A stretch of 64,000 nt of DNA from Desulfofundulus luciae. Its GTDB lineage: Bacteria > Bacillota > Desulfotomaculia > Desulfotomaculales > Desulfovirgulaceae. The stretch is taken from contig NZ_JAUSUX010000014.1 in assembly GCF_030813795.1 (NCBI RefSeq), positions 1 through 64,000 on the forward strand. Direction: 5' to 3'. A program made the position numbers and the translations under genes. Below are positions 53,732 through 63,396 of the stretch, piece after piece. How positions within the stretch are numbered: position 1 is the stretch's first letter; each line of letters begins with the position of its first letter. The notes under the pieces were generated by a model that had not been told where the DNA came from, did no database searches, and worked only from the letters and a program-made list of their open reading frames with translations.

Positions 53732-54838
53732 GTGGATGAGAAAGTCTACTGGATGGGCTGGCAGTATCTCCTGCCCGGTAGTGCCAAGCGTATCTGGAAC
53801 TTAGTGGAAAGGTTTGGTTCCCCCGGGGCGGCCTGGATGGCCTCCGGGGAAGCTCTGGTCACCAGGGGCGGTTTTGAGCCCCGGGGGGCGGCGCACCTGG
53901 TGCGCCGCCGCTCTGAACTGGATCTCCAGGAAGAACTGGCCCGGTTACAGGAACAAAACATAACCTATATCACCTTTGAGGATGGTGACTATCCCCAGTT
54001 GCTGCGGGTCATTTTTGATCCCCCGCCCGGTCTTTTTGTCCGGGGTACCCTGCCCCCGCCCGGTGGGCAGGCGGTGGCCGTCGTGGGTTCCCGGCGGCCC
54101 ACCCCCTACGGTGTGACTGTGGCCGAGAAATTGGGCGGGGAACTGGCCCGGGCGGGGGTAACCGTGGTGAGCGGCATGGCCCGGGGGATTGACAGCGCCG
54201 CCCACCGGGGTGCCCTGGCGGCCGGGGGACGGACGGTGGCCGTGCTGGGTTGCGGCGTCGATGTGGTTTACCCCCGGGAAAACAAGCGGCTGATGGACGA
54301 AATTATCGAAGCCGGGGCGGTGATCAGCGAGTTTCCCCCCGGTTCTCCCCCCGAGGCGTGGCACTTTCCGGTACGCAACCGGATCATCAGCGGTTTATCC
54401 CGGGCCACGGTGGTGGTGGAAGCCGCGGAGAAAAGCGGCGCCCTCATTACGGCGGACCTGGCCCTGGACCAGGGGCGGGATGTGATGGCCGTGCCCGGTC
54501 CCGTAACCAGCCCGCAAAGCCGCGGTCCCAACCAGTTAATCAAGCAGGGTGCCCGGCTGGTGGAAAGCGTGGCGGATGTCCTGGAGGAACTGGGCATCAC
54601 CTGCCTTTTCCCGGGAAAACATCTTCAGTCCCCGGTAATGCCCAGGCTTACTACCGAGGAGGAAACGGTTTACGGGATGCTGTCTGGTGACCCCGTACCG
54701 GTGGATATAATTATTGAAAATACGGGACTGGCCACGCAACAGGTGTTGTCCGCCCTGATGTTTCTGGAGGTCAAGGGCCTGGTCAGGCAGTTTCCCGGCC
54801 GGCTCTACGCCCGGCGTGAAAAACCCACCCGGTTCTAA
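53732..54838 (+). CDS. dprA: DprA/Smf DNA-processing protein
   Basis: 368 residues from GTG 53732 (GAGGTGAG ahead; ATG 53705 and GTG 53729 are alternatives). Rossmann fold with VAVVGSRRPTPYG, GMARGIDSAAHRGAL, VLGCGVDVVYPREN and RNRIISGLS, plus a C-terminal winged helix. Loads RecA on incoming single strands. Opens the dprA-topA-trmFO-xerC cluster. Confidence 0.95.
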   Translation: MDEKVYWMGWQYLLPGSAKRIWNLVERFGSPGAAWMASGEALVTRGGFEPRGAAHLVRRRSELDLQEELARLQEQNITYITFEDGDYPQLLRVIFDPPPGLFVRGTLPPPGGQAVAVVGSRRPTPYGVTVAEKLGGELARAGVTVVSGMARGIDSAAHRGALAAGGRTVAVLGCGVDVVYPRENKRLMDEIIEAGAVISEFPPGSPPEAWHFPVRNRIISGLSRATVVVEAAEKSGALITADLALDQGRDVMAVPGPVTSPQSRGPNQLIKQGARLVESVADVLEELGITCLFPGKHLQSPVMPRLTTEEETVYGMLSGDPVPVDIIIENTGLATQQVLSALMFLEVKGLVRQFPGRLYARREKPTRF

Positions 54839-54923
54839 AGTCCCGGGGTCTTCATACATTTTTTAAAGAAGATTCGTGCGGTTAATATAATGGTTAAACC
54901 GGAAAAAAAGAAGGTGGCCTTCT

Positions 54924-57146
54924 TTGTCCAAAACGCTGGTTATTGTAGAATCGCCTGCCAAAGCAAAAAGCATCGGCAAGTTATTGGGTAAAAAATATAC
55001 CATCAAAGCCTCTATGGGTCATGTGCGGGATTTGCCCAAGAGTCAGTTCGGGGTGGACGTAGAGCACGGTTTTGCGCCCAAGTACATTACCATCAGGGGC
55101 AAGGGGGAAATCATTAAGGAACTCAGGACGGCGGTAAAAAAGGCCGACCGGGTGTTGCTGGCTTCCGACCCCGACCGGGAAGGAGAGGCCATTGCCTGGC
55201 ATCTGGCCAACGTTTTGGAAATTGACGAGAATACGCCCTGTCGCATTGAGTTTAATGAAATAACCAAGCAGGCCGTGCAAAATGCCGTAAAAGCACCCCG
55301 GCCCATCGATTACAACCGGGTGAATGCCCAGCAGGCCCGCCGGATACTGGACAGGCTGGTCGGCTATAAACTGAGCCCCCTGTTGTGGCGCAAGGTCAAG
55401 AAAGGTCTTTCAGCCGGCCGGGTCCAGTCCGTGGCGGTGCGGCTGATCTGCGAGCGGGAAGAGGAGATCAACGCCTTTGTTCCCGAAGAATACTGGACCT
55501 TAACGGCCGTATTTTCCTGCCGGGGAAAGGATCCCTTTGAGGCCAGACTGTACAAGATTGGGGATAAAAAGGCAGAAATAACCAGCCAGGCGCAGATCGA
55601 GGAAATCTTAAAGGAGCTAAAGGGAGTCTCCTACCGGGTCATTAAAATTACCCGCAAGGAGAAAAGCCGGCAGCCGGCCCCGCCCTTTACCACCAGCAGC
55701 CTGCAGCAGGAGGCCTACCGCAAGCTCAATTTCACCGCCCGCAAAACCATGATGGTGGCCCAGCAACTTTACGAAGGGCTGGAACTGGGTAAGGAGGGCC
55801 CCGTGGGCCTGGTTACCTATATCCGTACCGACTCCACCCGCGTGGCCGTACAGGCCCAAATGGACGCCCGGGCTTACATTCAGGAAAAATTTGGCCCTGA
55901 GTATGTCCCGGAAAAGCCACGGCAGGTAGCGGCTAGGGGACGGGCGCAGGATGCCCACGAAGCCATCCGGCCCACCGCGGTGGAACGGGAACCCGAGGCC
56001 ATTAAGCAGTACCTTACGCCGGATCAGTACAAGCTCTATAAATTAATCTGGTCTCGCTTTGTGGCCAGCCAGATGAACCCGGCCGTTATTGAAACCACCA
56101 GCATTGATATTACCGGAGGTCGTTATACTTTCAGGGCTACCGGGTCAGTGGTCAAGTTCCCCGGGTTTACCCGGGTTTATGTGGAATCCCGGGATGACGA
56201 AACTAAAGAGGAGGAAGGGGTTCTGCCCGCCATTTCCGAGGGGGAAACCCTGGAGGTCAAATCCCTTACGCCGAAACAGCACTTCACCCAGCCGCCTCCC
56301 CGTTATACCGATGCCACCCTGGTGAAGGTGCTGGAGGAAAAAGGGATCGGCCGTCCCAGTACCTATGCACCCATTCTGGAAACAATCATCAAGCGGGGAT
56401 ATGTGGTGCGGGAGAAAAAGCAGCTTGTCCCCACCGAGCTGGGGATGGTAGTGGTAGATTTATTGAAAAAGCATTTTCCCGATATTATTGATGTGGAGTT
56501 TACCGCTCAGATGGAGGAAAGCCTGGACCGCATAGAGGAAGGGGAAATGGATTGGGTGCGGGTGATCCAGGACTTTTACGGTCCCTTCCAGGAAACTCTT
56601 GCCCGGGCGGAAGAAGAAATCGGTCAGGTGACCGTGTCCGATGAAGTCAGCGAGGAAATCTGCGAACAGTGCGGCCGCAATATGGTGGTCAAAAGGGGCC
56701 GCTACGGGAAGTTTCTGGCCTGTCCCGGCTTTCCCGAGTGCCGGAACACCCGGCCCCTGCTGGAGCCTACCGGGGTGCCCTGCCCCCAGTGTAAAGGCGA
56801 GCTGGTGGTGCGGCGCAGTAAAAAGGGCCGCAAGTTTTACGGTTGCAGCCGCTACCCCGATTGCGATTTTGTGGTTTGGGATGAGCCCTCCGGCGAAAAA
56901 TGCCCCCGCTGCGGTGGTCTTCTGGTAATCAAAAGGGGACGGGGTGAACAGGAGGAACTGGAGTGCGTCAATGAGCAGTGCCGGTACCGGGTCGGCAGGG
57001 GTGAAACCGCGCGGGATGTGACTGCCGGGAGTGAACTGGTGGAAGAAAAGCCTTCATTTGACTCCTGGCACAACGATGCTTTGCTGTCCTTGACGGGGGA
57101 AAAATCAGGCCCCACTGCAACTCGCGGAACTGGAGGAAGAAGTTAA
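54924..57146 (+). CDS. topA: DNA topoisomerase I
   Basis: 740 residues, TTG start behind AAGGTGG. Toprim VIVESPAKAKSIGKLLG and DPDREGEAIAWHL; active-site Tyr in LVTYIRTDSTR; C-terminal zinc fingers CEQCGRN...CPGFPEC, CPQCKGE...CSRYPDC and CPRCGGL...CVNEQC. Relaxes negative supercoils. Its stop touches trmFO. Confidence 0.97.
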   Translation: MSKTLVIVESPAKAKSIGKLLGKKYTIKASMGHVRDLPKSQFGVDVEHGFAPKYITIRGKGEIIKELRTAVKKADRVLLASDPDREGEAIAWHLANVLEIDENTPCRIEFNEITKQAVQNAVKAPRPIDYNRVNAQQARRILDRLVGYKLSPLLWRKVKKGLSAGRVQSVAVRLICEREEEINAFVPEEYWTLTAVFSCRGKDPFEARLYKIGDKKAEITSQAQIEEILKELKGVSYRVIKITRKEKSRQPAPPFTTSSLQQEAYRKLNFTARKTMMVAQQLYEGLELGKEGPVGLVTYIRTDSTRVAVQAQMDARAYIQEKFGPEYVPEKPRQVAARGRAQDAHEAIRPTAVEREPEAIKQYLTPDQYKLYKLIWSRFVASQMNPAVIETTSIDITGGRYTFRATGSVVKFPGFTRVYVESRDDETKEEEGVLPAISEGETLEVKSLTPKQHFTQPPPRYTDATLVKVLEEKGIGRPSTYAPILETIIKRGYVVREKKQLVPTELGMVVVDLLKKHFPDIIDVEFTAQMEESLDRIEEGEMDWVRVIQDFYGPFQETLARAEEEIGQVTVSDEVSEEICEQCGRNMVVKRGRYGKFLACPGFPECRNTRPLLEPTGVPCPQCKGELVVRRSKKGRKFYGCSRYPDCDFVVWDEPSGEKCPRCGGLLVIKRGRGEQEELECVNEQCRYRVGRGETARDVTAGSELVEEKPSFDSWHNDALLSLTGEKSGPTATRGTGGRS

Positions 57147-58460
57147 ATGGCCGAGGCAGTAACGGTTATAGGTGCCGGGCTGGCCGGCGCGGAAGCGGCC
57201 TGGCAACTGGCCCGGCGGAACATACCCGTTAAGCTCTACGAGATGCGCCCGCATAAGTTTACCCCGGCCCATCACACTGGCTTCTTTGCCGAGCTGGTGT
57301 GCAGCAATTCCTTGAGGGCTATAGCCCTGGAAAATGCTGTGGGCTTGTTAAAAGAGGAAATGCGCCGGCTGGACTCCCTGATCATGGCCTGTGCCGGTAA
57401 ATACCGGGTGCCGGCCGGGGGTGCCCTGGCCGTGGACCGGGAAGGTTTTGCCCGGGCAGTTACGGAGATCCTGGAAAGCCACCCTTTGGTGGAGGTTTAC
57501 CGCGAAGAAGTTACTGATATTCCGCCGGAAGGCATAGTGGTTCTGGCCACCGGTCCCCTGACCTCGGAAGCCATGTCCAGGTCCCTGAGGGATTTGACCG
57601 GCATAGAGTATCTTTATTTTTACGATGCTGTGGCGCCCATAGTTACCCGGGATTCCATCAATTTCGACAGGGTTTTTTGCTCCTCCCGTTACGGCAAGGG
57701 GGAAGGGGAGTACATCAACTGCCCCATGACCAGGGAGGAATACGAGCGTTTTCAGGAAGCCCTGGCCACGGCCGAAAGGGCGCCCCGCAAGGAGTTTGAA
57801 AAGGAGATTAATTTTGAGGGCTGTTTGCCCATCGAGGTGCTGGCCCGGCGGGGAAAGGATGCCATGCGCTACGGGCCTTTAAAGCCGGTTGGTTTGATTG
57901 ACCCCCGCACGGGCCGCCAGCCTTATGCGGTAGTCCAACTGCGCCAGGACAACGCCGCCGGTACCCTTTATAACCTGGTGGGGTTTCAAACCCACCTCAA
58001 GTGGGACGAACAAAAACGGGTTTTCCGCATGATCCCGGGGCTGGAAGAAGCGGAATTCGTCCGGTTCGGCGTGATGCACCGCAACACCTATGTCAATTCG
58101 CCAATCCTGCTTTATCCCACCTTTGAGTGCAAAAAACGGGCCGGGCTTTTCCTGGCCGGGCAGATGACCGGGGTGGAGGGCTACGTGGAGTCGGCGGCTT
58201 CCGGGTTAATGGCCGGTATCAATGCAGCCCGGCTTTACCGGGGCCAGCGGCCCGTGGTTTTTCCTCCAGAGACGGCCCACGGTTCCATGGCCCATTATAT
58301 TACCAGCGCGGATCCGAAGCATTTTCAACCCATGAATGTTAACTTCGGTTTATTCCTTCCCCTGGATGAAAACATTAAGGACCGGCGCAGGCGCAACCTG
58401 GCCCTGGCCCAGCGGGCGCTGGAAATGCTGGAAAGGTGGAAGCAGGAAGTGGATATATAA
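57147..58460 (+). CDS. trmFO: tRNA (uracil-54-C5)-methyltransferase, folate-dependent
   Basis: 437 residues. FAD loop [16 protein letters not shown], then [31 protein letters not shown] and the C-terminal [16 protein letters not shown]. Makes T54 in tRNA from methylene-THF. Starts at the base after the topA stop. Confidence 0.97.
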   Translation: MAEAVTVIGAGLAGAEAAWQLARRNIPVKLYEMRPHKFTPAHHTGFFAELVCSNSLRAIALENAVGLLKEEMRRLDSLIMACAGKYRVPAGGALAVDREGFARAVTEILESHPLVEVYREEVTDIPPEGIVVLATGPLTSEAMSRSLRDLTGIEYLYFYDAVAPIVTRDSINFDRVFCSSRYGKGEGEYINCPMTREEYERFQEALATAERAPRKEFEKEINFEGCLPIEVLARRGKDAMRYGPLKPVGLIDPRTGRQPYAVVQLRQDNAAGTLYNLVGFQTHLKWDEQKRVFRMIPGLEEAEFVRFGVMHRNTYVNSPILLYPTFECKKRAGLFLAGQMTGVEGYVESAASGLMAGINAARLYRGQRPVVFPPETAHGSMAHYITSADPKHFQPMNVNFGLFLPLDENIKDRRRRNLALAQRALEMLERWKQEVDI

Positions 58461-58476
58461 AGGGAGAGTGAACCGG

Positions 58477-59418
58477 TTGTATCCGTACATAGACAACTTT
58501 ATCTACTATCTCCAGCTGGAAAAGAACGCCTCCCCCCATACGCTGGATAACTACCAGCGGGATCTCTTCCAGGGTCTGGATTTTTTCGCCCGGGCTCTGG
58601 GAAAACCCGATCACCTGGTTTTACCCGAAGACATCAATCGCCAATTGCTGCGGGCTTTTTTAGCCCACCTGCAGTCCCAGGGGTTTTCCCGGGCCACCAT
58701 TGCCCGGAAACTGGCCACCTGGCGTTCTTTTTTCCGTTATCTAACCCGTGAAGAAGTGTTAACCGCCAACCCTGCCGGCCACCTTTCTTCCCCGAAAATT
58801 GAACGGAAGTTGCCCCGGTTTCTCTTTGCCGATGAATGCCGGGCCCTGGTTGAGGCACCCCCGGACGACACTCCCCTGGGCCGGCGGGACCGGGCACTGC
58901 TGGAGACCCTTTACGCCGGCGGCATGCGGGTGGGGGAGCTGGTTGCCTTAAACCTGGATGACGTGGATCTGACCCGTGCCACCATACGGGTGGCCGGTAA
59001 GGGTGCCCGGGAACGTCTGCTGCCTGTCGGTGCGTTTGCAGTACGGGCCCTGGAAAATTACCTCCTGACCGGCCGGCCGGCTCTGGCAACTGCACGCTCA
59101 GGGGAAGCCCTCTTTCTCAATTACCGGGGTGAGAGGCTTTCGGTACGAGGGGTAAGGAAAATAATCGATAAATATGTCCATCAGATATGCCTGGATCGGC
59201 AGGTGAGCCCCCACGTGCTGCGCCATTCCTTTGCCACCCATTTGCTGGACAACGGGGCCGATTTGCGGGCCGTGCAGGAATTGCTGGGACACGTGCGCCT
59301 GTCCACCACCCAGATTTATACCCATGTCACCAGGGAACGATTAAAGGAAGTTTACCGCCGTGCCCACCCCAGGAGCCAATTGCGATGCTCGGAAGTAGAG
59401 ATGAATAGGCCGTTTTAG
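58477..59418 (+). CDS. xerC: tyrosine recombinase XerC, C-terminus altered by IS
   Basis: 313 residues from TTG 58477 (GGGAG ten bases ahead; GTG 58468 is an alternative). N-terminal SAM-like core domain, then catalytic R in GGMRVGELV, HVLRHSFATH and LLGHVRLSTTQIYTHVT with the Tyr. The last 15 residues (SQLRCSEVEMNRPF side) come from the IS leader inserted at 59373; all catalytic residues precede it. Resolves chromosome dimers with XerD. Confidence 0.93.
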   Translation: MYPYIDNFIYYLQLEKNASPHTLDNYQRDLFQGLDFFARALGKPDHLVLPEDINRQLLRAFLAHLQSQGFSRATIARKLATWRSFFRYLTREEVLTANPAGHLSSPKIERKLPRFLFADECRALVEAPPDDTPLGRRDRALLETLYAGGMRVGELVALNLDDVDLTRATIRVAGKGARERLLPVGAFAVRALENYLLTGRPALATARSGEALFLNYRGERLSVRGVRKIIDKYVHQICLDRQVSPHVLRHSFATHLLDNGADLRAVQELLGHVRLSTTQIYTHVTRERLKEVYRRAHPRSQLRCSEVEMNRPF

Positions 59419-59779
59419 GGCAGTGGCAAAAATATTTTACCCCGGCACGGATCAGGATTTATGCGGGTTGCGGGCATGGGCAGGGAGCGTTTTAGCAAAA
59501 TTGACCCCAAAGAAGAAAAACAAAGGAATAGCGAAAAAGGGGAAGAAATAAGAAGGGAACCCTCCTTTTCTGGCGAATTCTTTTTTATATCCCCAAAAAA
59601 AGAACCAGAGGAGGTTTCCCTTATGGCTATTATACCACAACAACGACTTTTTGGGTGGCGGGAAATTGACGAACTGGGAGATTTGGAACGCCTGGTCCTG
59701 GTTCTCGAATATCTACCCGACGAGGAACTCATGCAAAAGCTGGAGCGAGAACGCGGGCACGACCGGAACGATTACCCGG
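59373..59779 (+). mobile_element. IS5-like element, 5' fragment (copy 3)
   Basis: Begins GAGCCAATTGCGATG within the end of xerC and keeps the leader plus about 52 transposase codons up to ...RNDYP at 59779, then ordinary chromosome resumes before hslV. It separates xerC from hslV by about 440 bases, in a cluster that is normally tight. Confidence 0.88.
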
Positions 59780-59854
59780 CCCAGGGCCTGAAGTTGCATT
59801 TTAGAGCAAAAAAATATACAATAATATGTTGATGCCTGCGAAAGGAAGGTCTTT

Positions 59855-60385
59855 ATGTTTCATTCCACGACTATTGTGGCGGTCCATAAGGATGGCCGGG
59901 TAGCCCTGGCCGGGGACGGCCAGGTGACTTTCGGCCAGCATACTATATTGAAACACCAGGCGAAAAAGATTCGCCGCCTGCACAATAACCGGGTGCTCGC
60001 CGGCTTTGCCGGTTCCGTAGCCGACGCCTTCACCTTATTTGAGAAGTTTGAAGGAAAGCTGGAAGCCCATCACGGCCAGCTCCAGCGAGCCGCCGTGGAA
60101 CTGGCCAAGGAATGGCGCATGGATAAGTTCTTGCGCCGCCTGGAAGCCCTCCTGGTGGTAGCCGACCGGCAGCACCTGCTGGTCCTTTCCGGGGGTGGGG
60201 AGGTTATTGAGCCCGATGATGGGATTGCGGCCATTGGCTCGGGAGGTCCCTACGCCCTGGCCGCCGCCCGGGCCCTGGCCAAACATACGGATCTTTCCGC
60301 CGGGGAAATCGCCCGGGAAGCCCTGTTGATTGCCGCGGGCATTTGCGTTTATACCAACGACCGCATTACTGTGGAGGAGCTGTAA
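59855..60385 (+). CDS. hslV: HslV (ClpQ) peptidase of the HslUV protease
   Basis: 176 residues, ATG 59855. Start [10 protein letters not shown] exposes an N-terminal Thr after processing; [10 protein letters not shown] and [14 protein letters not shown] are the HslV core. Threonine peptidase of the two-ring HslUV complex. Promoter may be provided by the IS remnant or by the 70 bases after it. Confidence 0.96.
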   Translation: MFHSTTIVAVHKDGRVALAGDGQVTFGQHTILKHQAKKIRRLHNNRVLAGFAGSVADAFTLFEKFEGKLEAHHGQLQRAAVELAKEWRMDKFLRRLEALLVVADRQHLLVLSGGGEVIEPDDGIAAIGSGGPYALAAARALAKHTDLSAGEIAREALLIAAGICVYTNDRITVEEL

Positions 60386-60408
60386 TTTTTATTAAGGAGA
60401 GAGCAGGG

Positions 60409-61818
60409 ATGGAAAACCTTACTCCACGCCAGATCGTGGCCGAGCTGGATAAATACGTGATCGGGCAAAAGGAAGCTAAAAGGGCCGTGGCCATCGCCCT
60501 GCGCAACCGCTACCGCCGCAGCCGCCTGCCCGAGGAGTTGCGGGATGAGGTGGTGCCCAAGAACATCCTGATGATTGGCCCCACGGGAGTGGGGAAAACC
60601 GAAATTGCCCGCCGTCTGGCCAAACTGGTGAAGGCCCCCTTTATCAAAGTGGAGGCCACCAAATTTACGGAAGTGGGTTATGTGGGCCGGGACGTGGAGA
60701 GCATGGTCCGGGATCTCGTGGAGACATCGATCCGCATGGTACGCCAGGAAAAAATGGAAAAGGTCATGGACAGGGCAACTAAAATGGCCGAAGAGCGGAT
60801 CATCGAGTTGCTCGCCCCCCTGCCCCGCCAGGAAACGCCCCGCAATCCCATCGAGGCCATTTTGGGAAGCGCCTTTGGCGGCGTGACCCGGCAAAGCGGG
60901 GAAACCGATCCCATGCAGGAAAGCCGGATCAAGCGGGTGCAGTTCGAGCGGGAAGCCCTGCGGCAGAAACTGGCCCGGGGCGAGCTGGAAAACGAATACC
61001 TGGAAATCGAAGTAGAAGATAACACCATCCCCACCCTGGAGGTGTTCACCGGTTCCGGGGTGGAAGAATTGGGCATCAACATCCAGGACGTACTGGGGGG
61101 CATTTTCCCCAAAAAGAAGCGTAAACGCAAGGTAACGGTGGCCGAAGCCCGGAAGATTCTCACCCAGCAGGAAGCCCAGAAGCTGATTGATATGGACGAA
61201 GTGACCACCGATGCCGTGCGCCGGGCGGAGGAGCACGGGATTATCTTCCTGGACGAGATCGACAAAATTGCCAGCCGGGAAGGGGGAGCCGGGCCCGACG
61301 TTTCCCGGGGAGGGGTGCAACGGGACATTCTGCCCATTGTGGAAGGTTCAACGGTGATGACCAGGTACGGGCCGGTGAAAACCGACCACATCCTTTTTAT
61401 TGCTGCCGGGGCCTTTCATACGGCCAAGCCTTCGGATCTTATTCCCGAACTGCAGGGGCGTTTCCCGATTCGCGTCGAGTTGTCGAGCCTTTCAGAAGAG
61501 GATTTTCTACAAATTCTGACCGAGCCGGAAAACGCCTTAATTAAGCAATATACCGCCCTTTTAGCTACTGAGGGTGTCAACGTGATATTTTCACAAGATT
61601 CTCTTGTCGAAATCGCAAAAATCGCTTATACTGTAAATGAGCAAACCGAAAACATAGGTGCCCGGCGGTTGCATACTATTATGGAAAAGCTGCTGGAAGA
61701 TCTGTCCTTTGATGCACCGGAATTACAGGGACAAACAATTACCATCGACCGGGATTATGTCCAGCAAAAACTAGGCGACATAGTAAAGAACGAAGACCTG
61801 AGTCGCTACATCTTATAA
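60409..61818 (+). CDS. hslU: HslU (ClpY) ATPase
   Basis: 469 residues, ATG 60409 behind AAGGAGAG. Walker [10 protein letters not shown], Walker [13 protein letters not shown], the I-domain (about 110-240) and pore loop GYVG. Unfolds substrates for HslV. 23 bases after hslV. Confidence 0.97.
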   Translation: MENLTPRQIVAELDKYVIGQKEAKRAVAIALRNRYRRSRLPEELRDEVVPKNILMIGPTGVGKTEIARRLAKLVKAPFIKVEATKFTEVGYVGRDVESMVRDLVETSIRMVRQEKMEKVMDRATKMAEERIIELLAPLPRQETPRNPIEAILGSAFGGVTRQSGETDPMQESRIKRVQFEREALRQKLARGELENEYLEIEVEDNTIPTLEVFTGSGVEELGINIQDVLGGIFPKKKRKRKVTVAEARKILTQQEAQKLIDMDEVTTDAVRRAEEHGIIFLDEIDKIASREGGAGPDVSRGGVQRDILPIVEGSTVMTRYGPVKTDHILFIAAGAFHTAKPSDLIPELQGRFPIRVELSSLSEEDFLQILTEPENALIKQYTALLATEGVNVIFSQDSLVEIAKIAYTVNEQTENIGARRLHTIMEKLLEDLSFDAPELQGQTITIDRDYVQQKLGDIVKNEDLSRYIL

Positions 61819-61837
61819 GAAAGGAGTGCAGGCAGGC

Positions 61838-62623
61838 ATGCGCAATCTTCTGGAAAAAACCCGTGCATTGAACAAACTGCTGCAAAAATCCGCCGGTTAT
61901 CCGGTAGATTATAAAGAGATGGCGGTTACCTTAAGTGAAAATATAGGTTGCAATGTTTACATTATCGACCGGCGGGGCAAGGCTCTAGGTTATGCCTTTA
62001 TGAAAGGTTTTAGCTGTGAGATCATGCGTGAAATGGTGGAGTCCCCCGAGGGTTTCCCCGAAGAATATAACGAATACCTGTTGCGCATTAACGAAACACA
62101 GGCCAACTTTTGCCAGACTGTAAATGCATGCGTGTTCAATCACAACCAGCGCTGCAAGTTCAACAACAAGGTAACCACGGTAGTTCCCATCGTGGGAGCC
62201 GGTTCCCGCCTGGGAACCCTTATCCTGGCGAGGTTTGGCAGCAACTTTACCGACGAGGATTTAATCCTGGCCGAGTACGGGGCCACCGTAGTAGGAATGG
62301 AAATCCTGAGGGCCCGGGCCGACCGCATGGAAGAAGAGGCCCGCAAGCGGGCCGCGGTGCAGATTGCCCTGGGCACCCTGTCCTACTCCGAGCTGGATGC
62401 CGTGCAGCATATTTTCGAGGAGCTGGACGGGGACGAGGGCCTGCTGGTGGCCAGCAAAATTGCCGACCGGGTAGGCATCACCAGGTCGGTAATTGTCAAT
62501 GCCCTGCGTAAGTTTGAAAGCGCCGGGGTGATTGAATCCAAGTCCCTGGGTATGAAGGGCACCTACATTCGGGTGTTAAACGACAGGCTGCTGGAGGAGC
62601 TGGAAAGACTCAAGCAGCATTAA
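61838..62623 (+). CDS. codY: CodY GTP/BCAA-sensing global repressor
   Basis: 261 residues from ATG 61838. GAF-type ligand domain (about 1-155), linker and winged helix ([20 protein letters not shown]). Represses amino-acid supply and adaptive genes when GTP and branched-chain amino acids are plentiful. Follows hslU as in Bacillus. Confidence 0.96.
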   Translation: MRNLLEKTRALNKLLQKSAGYPVDYKEMAVTLSENIGCNVYIIDRRGKALGYAFMKGFSCEIMREMVESPEGFPEEYNEYLLRINETQANFCQTVNACVFNHNQRCKFNNKVTTVVPIVGAGSRLGTLILARFGSNFTDEDLILAEYGATVVGMEILRARADRMEEEARKRAAVQIALGTLSYSELDAVQHIFEELDGDEGLLVASKIADRVGITRSVIVNALRKFESAGVIESKSLGMKGTYIRVLNDRLLEELERLKQH

Positions 62624-62648
62624 AAAAGTGAGTAGTTAGGGAATGAAA

Positions 62649-62677
62649 ACCACAGCTTTTTTAGGCTGTGGTTTTTT
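62649..62677. terminator. bidirectional terminator
   Basis: ACCACAGC (62649-62656) pairs with GCTGTGGT (62665-62672), flanked by A-run and T-run; ends codY and the converging Crp/Fnr gene. Confidence 0.85.
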
Positions 62678-62686
62678 CCTGATCAA

Positions 62687-63367
62687 TTAAAGCCAGGTTT
62701 TTAAACGTTCCTTAAATACCACAATGCCCTGGCGGGTTACGGCAACGGCCTTGTCCCGGCGAAGTTCGCCCAAAATGCGGTTGGCCGTTTCCCGGGAGGT
62801 GCCTACCAGGTTGGCCAGTTCCTGGTTGGTCAGGGGCATGGTGATACGGATACCCTCTTCTTCCGGCTTACCGTGTTCCCGGGCCAGTTCCAGGAGCACA
62901 CTGGCCAAACGGCGGGTGGTATCTTTTAAGGCCAGTTCCATGATCTGTCGCTGGGATACCCTCAGGCGCCGGGCCATAATCTTCAGCAGGGCAAGGGCAA
63001 TGGAAGGATTTTTCAAAATGAGCGCGTCCATATCCCGGTTGCGGATCAGACCCACATGGGCATCTTCCACTACTTCGGCGCAGGCCGGGTATTCGCCGCC
63101 ATCAAAAAGGACTACTTCGGCAAAAACCTCGCCCGGGTTGATGTAGTGCAGGATGTGTTCCCGCCCTTCTTCATCCTGTTTGTAGATTTTTACCCGTCCG
63201 GATTTTAAAAGATAAACCGCTTCCCCGGGCTCCCCCTCCATAAAAATAATGTGCCCTTTGCGGTATTTTCTGTCCAGGATTAAGCGGGCAATTTCCGCCA
63301 GTTGCTCATCGGAGAGCCCGGCAAAAATGGGGATGTGCCTTAACTGCTCTATTTCTCCCGGCAACAT
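62687..63367 (-). CDS. Crp/Fnr-family regulator
   Basis: 226 residues. Cyclic-nucleotide-type beta barrel (KGHIIFMEGEPGEAVYLLKS, NPGEVFAEVVLFDGGEYPA), a dimer helix and a winged helix (LTNQELANLVGTSRETANRI). No N-terminal Cys cluster, so not an oxygen-sensing Fnr. Effector unknown. Confidence 0.93.
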   Translation of the reverse strand: MLPGEIEQLRHIPIFAGLSDEQLAEIARLILDRKYRKGHIIFMEGEPGEAVYLLKSGRVKIYKQDEEGREHILHYINPGEVFAEVVLFDGGEYPACAEVVEDAHVGLIRNRDMDALILKNPSIALALLKIMARRLRVSQRQIMELALKDTTRRLASVLLELAREHGKPEEEGIRITMPLTNQELANLVGTSRETANRILGELRRDKAVAVTRQGIVVFKERLKTWL

Positions 63368-63396
63368 AACTCACCTCTTCAATAAAAGACCCAGAA

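Noticed and set aside
60349-61391. Two long minus-strand frames inside hslU
   Set aside because: Antisense shadows of a highly conserved gene.
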